Shown here piece by piece: positions 18,376 through 26,622 of a DNA stretch of 64,000 nucleotides. The stretch's first letter is position 1; every line of letters starts with the position of its first letter. A program made the position numbers and the translations under genes. The notes under the pieces were generated by a model. That model was not told the DNA's origin and did not search any database. It saw nothing but the letters and a program-made list of their open reading frames with translations. Source of the stretch: Sporolactobacillus kofuensis (GTDB taxonomy: Bacteria; Bacillota; Bacilli; Bacillales; Sporolactobacillaceae); the NCBI RefSeq assembly GCF_042660205.1, contig NZ_JBHSTQ010000003.1, forward strand, positions 124,001 to 188,000, given 5' to 3'.

Positions 18376-18667
18376 ATACTCCTCCTTGTTCTTTACTACA
18401 TTGGATGGATATCCATTAGTTTTTTTATTAAAAATCTGGGAATCCAAGGGCATCATTAAAAAGGCCACTTCTTCTTGCCACGGCCATTGAAATTACTTTC
18501 ATAGTAATTCATCCTGAACATATAACAATAGCCATGCGAATAAAAATTATTGTGCAATTGCACAAAACAGATCCTAAGCTCAAGAATAACATGGTCCTTT
18601 TGGCCATTACTTTAAAAATCTTTTCACTCATCGTCCAACATTAAGAAATCAGTGGCGCCACGCTTTT
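18376..18667. other. Intergenic region, about 290 bp
   Basis: Lies between the start of the alcohol dehydrogenase and the 3' end of the HAD gene, both on the minus strand. It must hold the alcohol dehydrogenase promoter. Nothing else is recognised. Confidence 0.35.
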
Positions 18668-19306
18668 TCAATCACTCTGCAGCGATTGTACAATTTGCAT
18701 GACATCATTCGGGTGATCCGCAATATAGTCCGGTTTTGCGTCACGGACATTTTCAATACTGTCAAAGCCCCACTTTGCCCAAATGACCGAAATTCCAGAT
18801 TTCCGACTTGCTCGAATGTCCCGCTCTTCATCACCGATATAGAGTGCTTCTTCGGCTTTTAATTGATGTTTTTTCAGATATTTGCGCATTAATCGATCCT
18901 TTGCAAACAACTTCCTCGAGCACATAATCGTTGAAATGCAATCCGTCTCATGACTTTGAAGGAACATACGTATATTTTTTTCTTCATTCGAGGAAATAAT
19001 TGCTAAATCAAAGCCCGACTTGCTAAGCTGATTAATCATATCCATGACCCCGTCCATGAGATGAATCTGCATTAATGATTGCCGATAAAGACGGGTAAGC
19101 TCACCAATCAAAAATGGAAGTTTATGCATGGGGATGCTCAGTGCTGCACAGCGTTCTTTCATCGTACATCTTCTTAGCCGATCAAACGATTCCAATGTTA
19201 AATTATGAAAATGGTGATGCGCTGCCATCTGATTATAAGCTGAAAGAAATGCTTGCTTAGAATCTACTAATGTACCATCAAAATCAAAGAGTATTGCTTT
19301 TATCAT
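18668..19306 (-). CDS. HAD-superfamily phosphatase (phosphoglycolate-phosphatase-like)
   Basis: 212 aa. All HAD motifs are visible: the nucleophile DFDGTLVDS near the N-terminus, motif II IISSNEE at about 110, motif III Lys near CSRKLFAKD, and motif IV IGDEERDIRASRKSG. The helical cap between residues 15 and 85 is of the subfamily IA type. It dephosphorylates a small phosphorylated metabolite; the substrate is unknown. ATG 19306 is chosen because AGAGG stands 9 nt before it. Single gene. Confidence 0.87.
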   Translation of the reverse strand: MIKAILFDFDGTLVDSKQAFLSAYNQMAAHHHFHNLTLESFDRLRRCTMKERCAALSIPMHKLPFLIGELTRLYRQSLMQIHLMDGVMDMINQLSKSGFDLAIISSNEEKNIRMFLQSHETDCISTIMCSRKLFAKDRLMRKYLKKHQLKAEEALYIGDEERDIRASRKSGISVIWAKWGFDSIENVRDAKPDYIADHPNDVMQIVQSLQSD

Positions 19307-19673
19307 CGCCAAGAACCTCTATGTATTAAATTCCTCGCCACAAACGTCAAGCACATCGTCATATTTTCAGACTGAAGGCTGATCGTTTCCTTGGGACTTG
19401 TCTTATTCCTGAAATAAATTTGTTCAATTCTTTCTTTTAATGACTCACTTCATTGTGAATTCGCTTTTGGTTATCGTTTTCCTAACCACGGTACCAATAA
19501 TCTATGATCATCAGGTTAAAATAAATAAAATCTGTTAACCTTACTATACTATACGATTCGAAAGAAATAGGTAATTCAGTAGGTTATTTTTTGGGGCATC
19601 CCATAATCTCCAAGAATCCCAAAAACAACCTGCATCCATACCCAGGCCCATAAATCGAGAACATCGAAATCAA
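19307..19673. other. Intergenic region, 367 bp, nothing recognised
   Basis: AT-rich DNA between the HAD gene start and the small gene at 19674. I see no gene with a ribosome binding site, no strong hairpin and no known RNA motif. The HAD promoter must lie within it. Confidence 0.35.
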
Positions 19674-19871
19674 TTATTTGATTTCAATTTCTTCGCCAAA
19701 TATCCCTTTGAGATGATCATCAAAATGTTCGTGGACTTTTTTGAATTTCTCATCAAATTCTTTCTCTGTAATGACTCCTTTTTCCATCAAAAGGTAAAAC
19801 AGAGTCGTAATTCGTTCATAATTAAGCACTGCTTCTGATCCAAGTTCGGTCATGATCTCATCATTAGTCAT
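19674..19871 (-). CDS. Small acidic protein of unknown function (65 aa)
   Basis: Not recognised. Residues 1-65 are rich in Glu, Lys and Phe, lack a signal peptide and membrane helix, and look wholly alpha-helical (ITTLFYLLMEKGVITEKEFD reads as a helix-turn-helix-like pair). The ATG at 19871 has AGGAG 11 nt upstream; a GTG three codons earlier is too close to that site. It lies between the AEC permease and the HAD gene on the same strand, about 80 bp downstream of the permease stop, so could be read with it. Short regulators with a similar helical pattern exist, but no function is proposed. Confidence 0.6.
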   Translation of the reverse strand: MTNDEIMTELGSEAVLNYERITTLFYLLMEKGVITEKEFDEKFKKVHEHFDDHLKGIFGEEIEIK

Positions 19872-19950
19872 TTTGAACACATCTCCTAGAGCAAATTTGA
19901 TTACACGAGTTGTTTTCTCAATCTATGATGAGCCAAAAACATCAATCTTA

Positions 19951-20844
19951 TCAAAAAAATGTTAAAAGAAGATCCAGCGATAATGCACTGATCACCGTTG
20001 TAATCAATGTACAGCTTGAAACAAATTGTGGCTTAGCGTTGAATTGAATCGCATAGAGGGTCGTATTCGCAGCACTTGGCATGGCGGCCATGACCACAAT
20101 AACATTTCTAAGCAACGGATCAATCGGAAAGAGTAGACAGACACTATAGGCAATCACAGGTGATACAATCAAACGAATGCATGTTGCCCAGCTAATCCGT
20201 CCCCAATTCATGTTCGTGACCGTTACATTGGCCAGCTGCATTCCTAATATAACCATGATAATCGGAATCGTCGTGTTACTAATCAGATCAATACTTTTCA
20301 AGAAATTTACCGGAATATGAAACTGGAATTTCTGTAAGAGCATTGCAGGGAGAATCACGTAATTCATCGGCTGCTTGAGTACGGTCTGAATGGCCCTTTT
20401 CGCACCGCCTTGCCCATTTGCGGCAATGTAGATCCCGACGAATCCCATTAAAAGCGTATGAAAAATCATGAGCGGCATCGCATACGCCACCCCTTGCGTT
20501 CCAAAGGCGAAGAGGATGATCGGCACACCATAATTACCGCTGTTTGGAAAAATAGTAGAGAGCAGAAAGGCATTCATATCACTTTTGCTGTAATGCAGAC
20601 ATTTACACACAACAACACCAATGATGATTAAGAGCACCATAATAATCGTTGACGTGATCACAATATAGAAGAAACTCATATTAAGCGGTGTGGTGTAGAA
20701 CGTATCAAAAACAAGAAACGGCACCAATAGATAGACAGCAAGTGTCGAAATAGGCTTGATATCCAGCTTGAAAATTCTCTGCAGAATAAAGCCACTGAGG
20801 AAAATGAAAAAAACAGGTAAAATAACGTCAACGAAAATACGCAT
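19951..20844 (-). CDS. AEC-family (auxin efflux carrier-like) permease
   Basis: 297 aa with about 10 hydrophobic segments in two five-helix halves, typical of the AEC family, whose bacterial members carry malate, malonate or other organic acids. Conserved features include the N-terminal LPVFFIFLSGFIL and the NSGNYGVPI segment at about 100-108. It is directly downstream of rhaD but separated by the rha operon terminator. Lactate and 1,2-propanediol are products of rhamnose breakdown, so export of an acid is conceivable, but a link to rhamnose is only positional. Confidence 0.85.
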   Translation of the reverse strand: MRIFVDVILPVFFIFLSGFILQRIFKLDIKPISTLAVYLLVPFLVFDTFYTTPLNMSFFYIVITSTIIMVLLIIIGVVVCKCLHYSKSDMNAFLLSTIFPNSGNYGVPIILFAFGTQGVAYAMPLMIFHTLLMGFVGIYIAANGQGGAKRAIQTVLKQPMNYVILPAMLLQKFQFHIPVNFLKSIDLISNTTIPIIMVILGMQLANVTVTNMNWGRISWATCIRLIVSPVIAYSVCLLFPIDPLLRNVIVVMAAMPSAANTTLYAIQFNAKPQFVSSCTLITTVISALSLDLLLTFF

Positions 20845-20898
20845 GATCAGCCACTTCTTCCCCTCTAACTTTTCTCTTTAATAAGTCATGCTCCTTGT

Positions 20899-20932
20899 GT
20901 AAAAAAAGGGTGCCGGTTTACGCCGGACACCC
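20899..20932 (-). terminator. Terminator of the rhaBMAD operon
   Basis: On the minus strand GGGTGTCCGG pairs with CCGGCACCC (one mismatch) over a 6-nt loop, then seven T. Confidence 0.85.
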
Positions 20933-20955
20933 GTCTATTCTACTTGTTTTTCTAA

Positions 20956-21774
20956 TCAAAGATCAAGATAACCAGGTCTGGCGATCACATGGAACCGATC
21001 CGCTAAATCCTGTAATTCCTGATCTGTAATTTCCTGCTTGATGGCACCGCCTTGTGCCTGAACAACCGTCCAGATTTGCGCCGCTTTTTCAACGGTTTCA
21101 ATAAGACCAAACGTTTCCTCAATACTCGTACCCGCCGCGAAAATACCATGATGAGGCCAGGTAACAAGATGAAATTCAGCCATTTTCGACGCAGTCGCTT
21201 CACCAATCAGGCTTGTTCCCGGTACCATCCATGGAATAACGCCTACTCCATCAGGAAAAACAACCAGCGATTCACTCTGCATTTTCCAAAGTGTTTTGGT
21301 AAGTGCCTTCTCATCAAGATCATGAGTAAAGGTCATACCGATAAAATGTGTTGGGTGACAGTGCATGATGACACGCTGCTCTTTATCATGCTTCATTCGT
21401 TCAAGATGACTCATCAAGTGTGAAGGAAATTCACTTGTCGGATTCCCTCCATCATTATATCCCCAAAGCAAACTAACGTCGCCTGATGGTTCAATCCGAA
21501 CAAGACCCAAATCCCGTTCCGGTTCATCACTAATGTCACTGAAATATTTTCCTGTTCCAGTAACGAGAAAATAAGCTCCGGTGAGTTGCGTACAATCAAA
21601 ATCAACCGATAACGTCCGTTTCACTTCTTGATTATCTTCAAAGCCGTGAACATCATCTTCCGTTAATCGATAACTAATATTTCCGCCATTACGCTCATCC
21701 CATCCAAGGCGATACATGTTCGCTGTTACCTTGCACATTTTCTTCACGAAAATGGAATCTACAAATTTTGTCAT
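20956..21774 (-). CDS. rhaD: Rhamnulose-1-phosphate aldolase
   Basis: 272 aa class II zinc aldolase that splits L-rhamnulose 1-phosphate into dihydroxyacetone phosphate and L-lactaldehyde. Zinc ligands match the E. coli enzyme in spacing: His138 and His140 in MHCHPTH and His209 in WPHHG, with the catalytic Glu115 in SEFPSH. GNISYR and the phosphate-binding VTGTGKYF are also present. ATG follows GGGGGC; the gap from rhaA is 31 bp. Last gene of rhaB-rhaM-rhaA-rhaD. Confidence 0.95.
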   Translation of the reverse strand: MTKFVDSIFVKKMCKVTANMYRLGWDERNGGNISYRLTEDDVHGFEDNQEVKRTLSVDFDCTQLTGAYFLVTGTGKYFSDISDEPERDLGLVRIEPSGDVSLLWGYNDGGNPTSEFPSHLMSHLERMKHDKEQRVIMHCHPTHFIGMTFTHDLDEKALTKTLWKMQSESLVVFPDGVGVIPWMVPGTSLIGEATASKMAEFHLVTWPHHGIFAAGTSIEETFGLIETVEKAAQIWTVVQAQGGAIKQEITDQELQDLADRFHVIARPGYLDL

Positions 21775-21805
21775 TAGAATGCCCCCAGTGCGTCATTGTC
21801 CTTGT

Positions 21806-23068
21806 TTATCGAGTGATCAAAATGCTCTTTTCAAAGTGGTCGACTTCTTTAATCCAATCTTCACCAACCGGTACATTGTTTTTCAGACAGTAGTAATCCC
21901 ATACGGCACCGAATGGATAGGACTTTAATTCCTCAGTTAATGCAAGACGCTTTGTAAAATTATGCTGATTCTCCGCATCCTTCAATGCATCAATCGGAGC
22001 GAGCATCGCCATTAGCAGCGCCTTCAACGTATTTCGAGTTCCGATCACCCAAGCAGCCACGCGATTAATTGTTGCATCAAAGAAATCAAGTCCGATATTT
22101 GTCCGATCTAATAGATTGTCACGAACCAAAGAACGTGCAATCCGAATCAATGCGTCATCCATAATAACTACATGGTCGCTGTCCCAGCGTACAGGACGGC
22201 TAACGTGAAGCATCAGGCCTTTGCCAAAGAGCAAGTAGGAACTGAACTTATCAGAAATATCTTCAGTAGGGTGGAAATGTCCGGCATCGATGGTCCACAG
22301 GATATCTCTTGTTAATGCATAGAGCATATAGAATTCATGTGAGCCAACTGTGTAAGATTCCACTCCGGTTCCGAAAAGTTTACCTTCAACAGCTTCAATC
22401 GTGTAGTTCGTATCAATTTTTTCTTTAAGAATTTCATCCAGTGCTTCCATCAGTCGTTCACGTGGAGAAATCTTATCAATTGGATTATCTTTAAATCCGT
22501 CTGGGATCCAAATGTTATCAACACTTTGCTGCCCTAACTCTTCCCCGAAATAGGCAGAGATTTTGCGGCAACGCTTACAGTGTTCAATCCAAAAATCACG
22601 AATGTTTTTATCAGTACTACTCAGACTGAATCCGCTCTCAAACATTGGATGAGAGAATAGTGTTGGGTTAAAATCTAAGCCCAACCCCTTTTCTTTCGCC
22701 CATTGCACCCATGAAGCATAGTGACGCGGTTCAATGCTATCGAGATCAACCTTTTCATCCGTATCAACATAGATGGAGTGGAGATTCACTTTATGTTTTC
22801 CAGGGATCAGGCGAAGTGCTTCATCCAAATCTGCTCTCAATTGTGATGGAGTCGTCGCTCGACCGGGATAATTTCCACTTACTGAAATGCCACCAGTTAG
22901 TTCTTGCCCAGGATTCATAAAGCCGAGTACATCATCGCCTTGCCAGCAGTGAATGGAAACTTTGATTTTCTGTAGTGCATCCAAAACATGTTCTGTATCG
23001 ACACCAATAGCAGCATAGCGTTCTTTTGCCAGTTCATAGTTCTTCTTTACAAATGTTTCGCTAACCAT
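21806..23068 (-). CDS. rhaA: L-rhamnose isomerase
   Basis: 420 aa, the normal length, converting L-rhamnose to L-rhamnulose. Metal-binding and catalytic segments typical of RhaA are visible, among them WQGDDVLGF, SGNYPGRA, the DAGHFHPTEDISDK stretch at about 290, and NIGLDFFDATINRVAAW. Start is ATG 23068 behind GGGGGGAAACG; the open frame runs 11 codons further upstream without a better site. Third gene of the rha operon. Confidence 0.96.
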   Translation of the reverse strand: MVSETFVKKNYELAKERYAAIGVDTEHVLDALQKIKVSIHCWQGDDVLGFMNPGQELTGGISVSGNYPGRATTPSQLRADLDEALRLIPGKHKVNLHSIYVDTDEKVDLDSIEPRHYASWVQWAKEKGLGLDFNPTLFSHPMFESGFSLSSTDKNIRDFWIEHCKRCRKISAYFGEELGQQSVDNIWIPDGFKDNPIDKISPRERLMEALDEILKEKIDTNYTIEAVEGKLFGTGVESYTVGSHEFYMLYALTRDILWTIDAGHFHPTEDISDKFSSYLLFGKGLMLHVSRPVRWDSDHVVIMDDALIRIARSLVRDNLLDRTNIGLDFFDATINRVAAWVIGTRNTLKALLMAMLAPIDALKDAENQHNFTKRLALTEELKSYPFGAVWDYYCLKNNVPVGEDWIKEVDHFEKSILITR

Positions 23069-23103
23069 ATCGTTTCCCCCCAAGTGCGTTTTCTCGTTCA
23101 AAG

Positions 23104-23445
23104 TTACGCTAAGTAAAAGACTTCTTTAAGATCAAGATGAACAGGGCTGTTATCCGGATTCGTTTCCATCAACGGCTCCATATACGCCCACCATTTCTTA
23201 CAAATCTCTGTTTCTCCCATTTTCCCATAAACTTCAGGATCATCGACTTCAACATAGGCGAACAATTGACCGGTTTTTTCATTGAGAAAGATCGAGTAAT
23301 TCTGAGCACCATGGTTCTTCAATTCTTTTTTCATTTCCGGCCACAATTCAGCATGACGTTTTTGATAGTCATCATAGTACTCCTTCTTTAAATACATCAC
23401 TGAACCTAATCGAGTCCTGTTAAATGATCTCCTTTGCTTCATCAT
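23104..23445 (-). CDS. rhaM: L-rhamnose mutarotase
   Basis: Small protein (113 aa with the start given; family members are about 104 aa) that interconverts the anomers of L-rhamnose. Recognised by YDDYQKRHAELWPEMKKELKNHGA, the central YSIFL and the C-terminal CKKWWAYMEPLMETNPDNSPVHLDLKEVFYL (here described in part: WWAYM and NPDNSPV). The reading frame overlaps the end of rhaB by 26 bp. The exact start is uncertain: the only upstream in-frame codons are a pair of ATG inside rhaB, without a good ribosome binding site, or an internal GTG-ATG 16 codons later. Confidence 0.88.
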   Translation of the reverse strand: MMKQRRSFNRTRLGSVMYLKKEYYDDYQKRHAELWPEMKKELKNHGAQNYSIFLNEKTGQLFAYVEVDDPEVYGKMGETEICKKWWAYMEPLMETNPDNSPVHLDLKEVFYLA

Positions 23446-24895
23446 TTAGAAAGGACTGATAGTCTGCCAGCACTTTTTCCCACTTAGGATTTTGTTCCGG
23501 ATGATAAACCTGAATTGGGAAGGATTCACCAATGATTTCACGGGCTTTATGCACATCGTCAATGTCTCCCTCAGCAATCATCTGCACCATCAGATTACCA
23601 ATTGCAGTTGCTTCAGACAGACCCGCGTAGACGGGAATACCGGAAAGATTGGCCGTTAATTGATTCAATAAGTCGATATTACTTCCACCACCAACGATAT
23701 AGAGAGCGTTTATCGGATGATTTGTAATTTGTGCGAGTTTCTTAATCTCTGACGCATAGCATAGCGCCAAATTATCATAGATACAGCGCGTGAGTTCTCC
23801 GGTTGTCATGGGTACTTTTTGTTTTTTCTTCTTACAATAGTTTTGAATCGCTTGGATCATATTACCGGGATTTGTAAAAGATTGATCATTGATATTAATG
23901 TATTGCTGAAACGGTGTAACGTCTGAAGCCATTTCCGCCATCTCAGAAAAATGATGCCGATAATCCTGACTGCGAGCAATTTCTTGGATCAGCCAAAGGC
24001 CCATAATATTTTTTAAAAATCTATAGGTACCAAAAGCGCCCCATTCGTTCGTATAGTTTTCATTAAACGCTTCATCACTAACAACCGGAACATTGCGTTC
24101 CATTCCAAGAAGCGACCACGTGCCACTGCTGAGGAAAGCCCAATGATGACCCCTTCCAGGTGTTCCTACAACTGCAGATGCTGTATCATGTGTGGCTACG
24201 GTAATAATCTTGCATTTTTCCGGCAAGTCATAGTGATTCCGCCATTCCTCCTTGATCTCACCAAGCACTGTACCTGGCTCAACAAGCTTAGGAAACTGGC
24301 TGTCTTTCACATTTACCTTCTTTAACAAATCAGAATCAAATAAACGTTGGCGAAAATTAAGCATTTGTGTTGTGGACGCATTAGTCACTTCAGCAACCAT
24401 TTTCCCTGTCAATCGATAGCCAATATAATCCGGAACCATGAGGATTTTATCCGTTCGCTCAAGTGCATCCATATCTTCACAATACAGTTGGTACAGTGTG
24501 TTCAGTTCAAGAAACTGAATACCCGTTTTCTTATAAATGTCCGACCGTGACAAATCACTTGTCAGCTGATTGATTGCACCTTCTGTTCGGGCATCGCGAT
24601 AACTGATTGGATCCTGAATTTTGTTCCCGTCTTTGTCAATCAAACAATAGTCCACTGCCCATGTATCAATGCCAACTGTGCACGCATCCACACCACACTT
24701 TTTGGCTTTTTCCAATCCAATCAGGACATTGTTGATAATGTCATCAATCCGCCAATGATCATGACCTTCATTTCGAACAAAACCATTTTTAAATCGATGA
24801 ATTTCACGAATAACCAATTTCTTATCTTCACTCAGCAATCCGAGTATTAGCCGACCACTGGAAGCACCAATATCAATTGCGATATGCGCGGTCAT
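23420..24895 (-). CDS. rhaB: Rhamnulokinase
   Basis: 491 aa FGGY-family sugar kinase that phosphorylates L-rhamnulose to rhamnulose 1-phosphate. N-terminal phosphate-1 motif AIDIGASSGRLILG, adenosine motif LYIVGGGSNIDLLNQL in the C-terminal domain, and the TVATHDTASAVVGTPG segment are typical of RhaB. The start is the ATG at 24895, behind GGGAGG; a TTG six codons earlier overlaps that site. First gene of the operon, with a -10 TATAAT and a cre box just upstream. A divergent AraC regulator is the likely activator. Confidence 0.95.
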   Translation of the reverse strand: MTAHIAIDIGASSGRLILGLLSEDKKLVIREIHRFKNGFVRNEGHDHWRIDDIINNVLIGLEKAKKCGVDACTVGIDTWAVDYCLIDKDGNKIQDPISYRDARTEGAINQLTSDLSRSDIYKKTGIQFLELNTLYQLYCEDMDALERTDKILMVPDYIGYRLTGKMVAEVTNASTTQMLNFRQRLFDSDLLKKVNVKDSQFPKLVEPGTVLGEIKEEWRNHYDLPEKCKIITVATHDTASAVVGTPGRGHHWAFLSSGTWSLLGMERNVPVVSDEAFNENYTNEWGAFGTYRFLKNIMGLWLIQEIARSQDYRHHFSEMAEMASDVTPFQQYININDQSFTNPGNMIQAIQNYCKKKKQKVPMTTGELTRCIYDNLALCYASEIKKLAQITNHPINALYIVGGGSNIDLLNQLTANLSGIPVYAGLSEATAIGNLMVQMIAEGDIDDVHKAREIIGESFPIQVYHPEQNPKWEKVLADYQSFLNDEAKEII

Positions 24896-24925
24896 AGTGA
24901 TCCCTCCCTTCAATTGATCGTATTC

Positions 24926-24945
24926 ATTAAGCGCTTACAATTATA
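24926..24945 (-). promoter_or_regulatory. rhaB -10 element with overlapping cre box
   Basis: On the minus strand TATAAT (24940-24945) is followed directly by TGTAAGCGCTTAAT (24926-24939), 12 of 14 to the CcpA consensus and centred at about the transcription start. No good -35 is seen at the right distance, as expected of an activator-dependent promoter. Confidence 0.7.
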
Positions 24946-25039
24946 TTAAAAGCCTCTTTAAAGCCTTCATCAATATCAGATAATCTATATTTTAGTATCA
25001 TTTTTACAGTTTTTTCGATCAGAGACTTGCACGACCACT

Positions 25040-25248
25040 CTATCGTTCTTCAGAAATTTGGGTCAGTGACTTTCCACGGGGATGCCAAACAGCTGCACCT
25101 ATGACAATTCCAGTTATCAGGAATCCTGCAAGTAGCTTAACCCACTAGCACCAGCGACAATCAATCCGGGATCAAGATAGTATTCTAATGAACAGAAATC
25201 GTTGCCTTCCAGCTTTTCTGTCCTGTTATTTGGCTTAAATTTTTCCAT
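25040..25248 (-). pseudogene. Possible decayed membrane-transporter remnant
   Basis: On the minus strand an ATG-led frame (from 25248) gives MEKFKPNNRTEKLEG and ends DPGLIVAGASG before a stop; a one-base shift then opens VKLLAGFLITGIVIGAAVW and HPRGKSLTQISEER up to a stop at 25040. The second part resembles the last membrane helix and the GKSL-type cytoplasmic tail of MFS sugar permeases. Position between rhaB and its regulator suggests a lost rhamnose permease. The match is a matter of impression, and the short first segment could also be a separate small reading frame. Confidence 0.35.
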
Positions 25249-25273
25249 TTTATCTTGCCACTAACATATTTCG

Positions 25274-25287
25274 AGTAAGCGTTTACC
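25274..25287. promoter_or_regulatory. cre box upstream of the rha regulator
   Basis: AGTAAGCGTTTACC matches TGWAANCGNTNWCA at 12 of 14 positions and holds the palindrome GTAAGCGTTTAC. About 80 bp before the AraC-family gene. Confidence 0.65.
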
Positions 25288-25367
25288 AATTAATTCAATC
25301 GTTTTCATAAATATGTTACACTATTAGCAGATAAGAATAATCGTATCAATAGAACAGGAGTGAGCAA

Positions 25368-26357
25368 ATGATCGATTCACCTATTGATCAACTAAGAGAA
25401 AAATTATTTCAGCTTACTTCGATTGAAAAAGAACAGAAGGTAAAAGGAACCCATCTCCAAGACATCCCAAATTACACAACCAGTACCGCTGATGGAAAGG
25501 TGAAACTGCTCGACAAGTACTTTTTCCAAAATAAAGAGATCTATATGAGCAAGCATGATCGTTTTGCCGACTATCCTTTACACTCCCATCAATTTTTTGA
25601 AATTAATTACATGTATTCTGGGTCATGTGAGCAATTTGTCGATGGCTATCCGGTAACACTCAGGCAAGGAGAACTGCTACTGATGGATGCAGGAAGTAGT
25701 CATGAAATTAAAGCGCTCGGGGAAGAGGATATTCTCATCAATATGCTTTTCAGAAATAACAGCATAAGTATTCAGTGGCTAAACAGCGTGAAACAAAGCA
25801 GAAGCCTTCTCTTTGACTTTCTATTGAATTCGATTACAGGCGTTAATAATGTTAGAGATTATATTCTTTTTCATGTCAGCGATGTCAATCACATCCAGAA
25901 CATTATGAAGCAAATGATCATCGAGTACTTTTTGTCCAAGGATTATTCCAGTGAACTCGTCGGACTTTATTTACCGATCCTTTTTACTGAACTGGTACGC
26001 AATTACACTTTTTCTGATTTTAAGGAACCCTATCCAAGCAACACAAAAATCATCTCTATTCTGCGATTGATTGAAGAAAATTATCGTGATGTCACTTTGT
26101 CCAAAGCAGCCAATCAATTAGGCTACAACAAAAATTACTTGAGTAATGTTGTCAAAGAGAAGACTGGGCTCACCTTCACACAGCTCGTTACGAAACAACG
26201 TCTTTACCGTGCCCGCCTTTTACTTGACACAACAAATCAAACGATTAGTGCCATTGCTCAAGATGTCGGTTTTACAAATAAGACCTATTTCTATGAAGCA
26301 TACAAAAAAGCATTTAATCGATTACCTAGTGAAGAGAGAACAAAGCAAGGCTTATGA
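25368..26357 (+). CDS. AraC-family transcriptional regulator, probable rhamnose activator
   Basis: 329 aa. A cupin-like sugar-binding N-terminal half with the typical HSHQFFEINYMYSG motif at about 70, then two helix-turn-helix motifs at about 230-320 (LSKAANQLGYNKNYLSNVVKE and ISAIAQDVGFTNKTYFYEAYKKAF, quoted in part as AANQLGYNKNYLS and IAQDVGFTNKTYF). Divergent from rhaB and followed closely by fucO, so it most likely activates the rha genes with L-rhamnose or rhamnulose as effector. ATG follows AGGAGTGAG. Confidence 0.88.
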   Translation: MIDSPIDQLREKLFQLTSIEKEQKVKGTHLQDIPNYTTSTADGKVKLLDKYFFQNKEIYMSKHDRFADYPLHSHQFFEINYMYSGSCEQFVDGYPVTLRQGELLLMDAGSSHEIKALGEEDILINMLFRNNSISIQWLNSVKQSRSLLFDFLLNSITGVNNVRDYILFHVSDVNHIQNIMKQMIIEYFLSKDYSSELVGLYLPILFTELVRNYTFSDFKEPYPSNTKIISILRLIEENYRDVTLSKAANQLGYNKNYLSNVVKEKTGLTFTQLVTKQRLYRARLLLDTTNQTISAIAQDVGFTNKTYFYEAYKKAFNRLPSEERTKQGL

Positions 26358-26388
26358 GAATCAAAAGGATACTAATAAAAAAATTACA

Positions 26389-26417
26389 TTGTTTTTCTAA
26401 AAACAACGTGCTATATT
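26389..26417 (+). promoter_or_regulatory. fucO promoter
   Basis: TTGTTT, 17 bp, TATATT. The cre box begins 10 bp after the -10. Confidence 0.6.
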
Positions 26418-26426
26418 GGTAGCTAA

Positions 26427-26440
26427 AGAAAACGCTTTCT
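26427..26440. promoter_or_regulatory. cre box of fucO
   Basis: AGAAAACGCTTTCT, 12 of 14 to the CcpA consensus, within a longer palindrome. Position just after the promoter implies roadblock repression. A leader of about 180 nt with no recognised structure follows before the start at 26623. Confidence 0.7.
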
Positions 26441-26622
26441 TATAAGTTTTCTAGAACTATTAATCATGTAGCGCTTTAAAATGTAAATGCTCGTTTTCAA
26501 TCTATTCCTCAATCATGCACTATTTTCATGATTGAGGAGGAACTTGAGGGTTAGACTTTTCCCTAAAAACAGAAGTCTTTTCATAGAAATTTATGTGAAT
26601 TAATTCACAAGGAGGGTTTACT

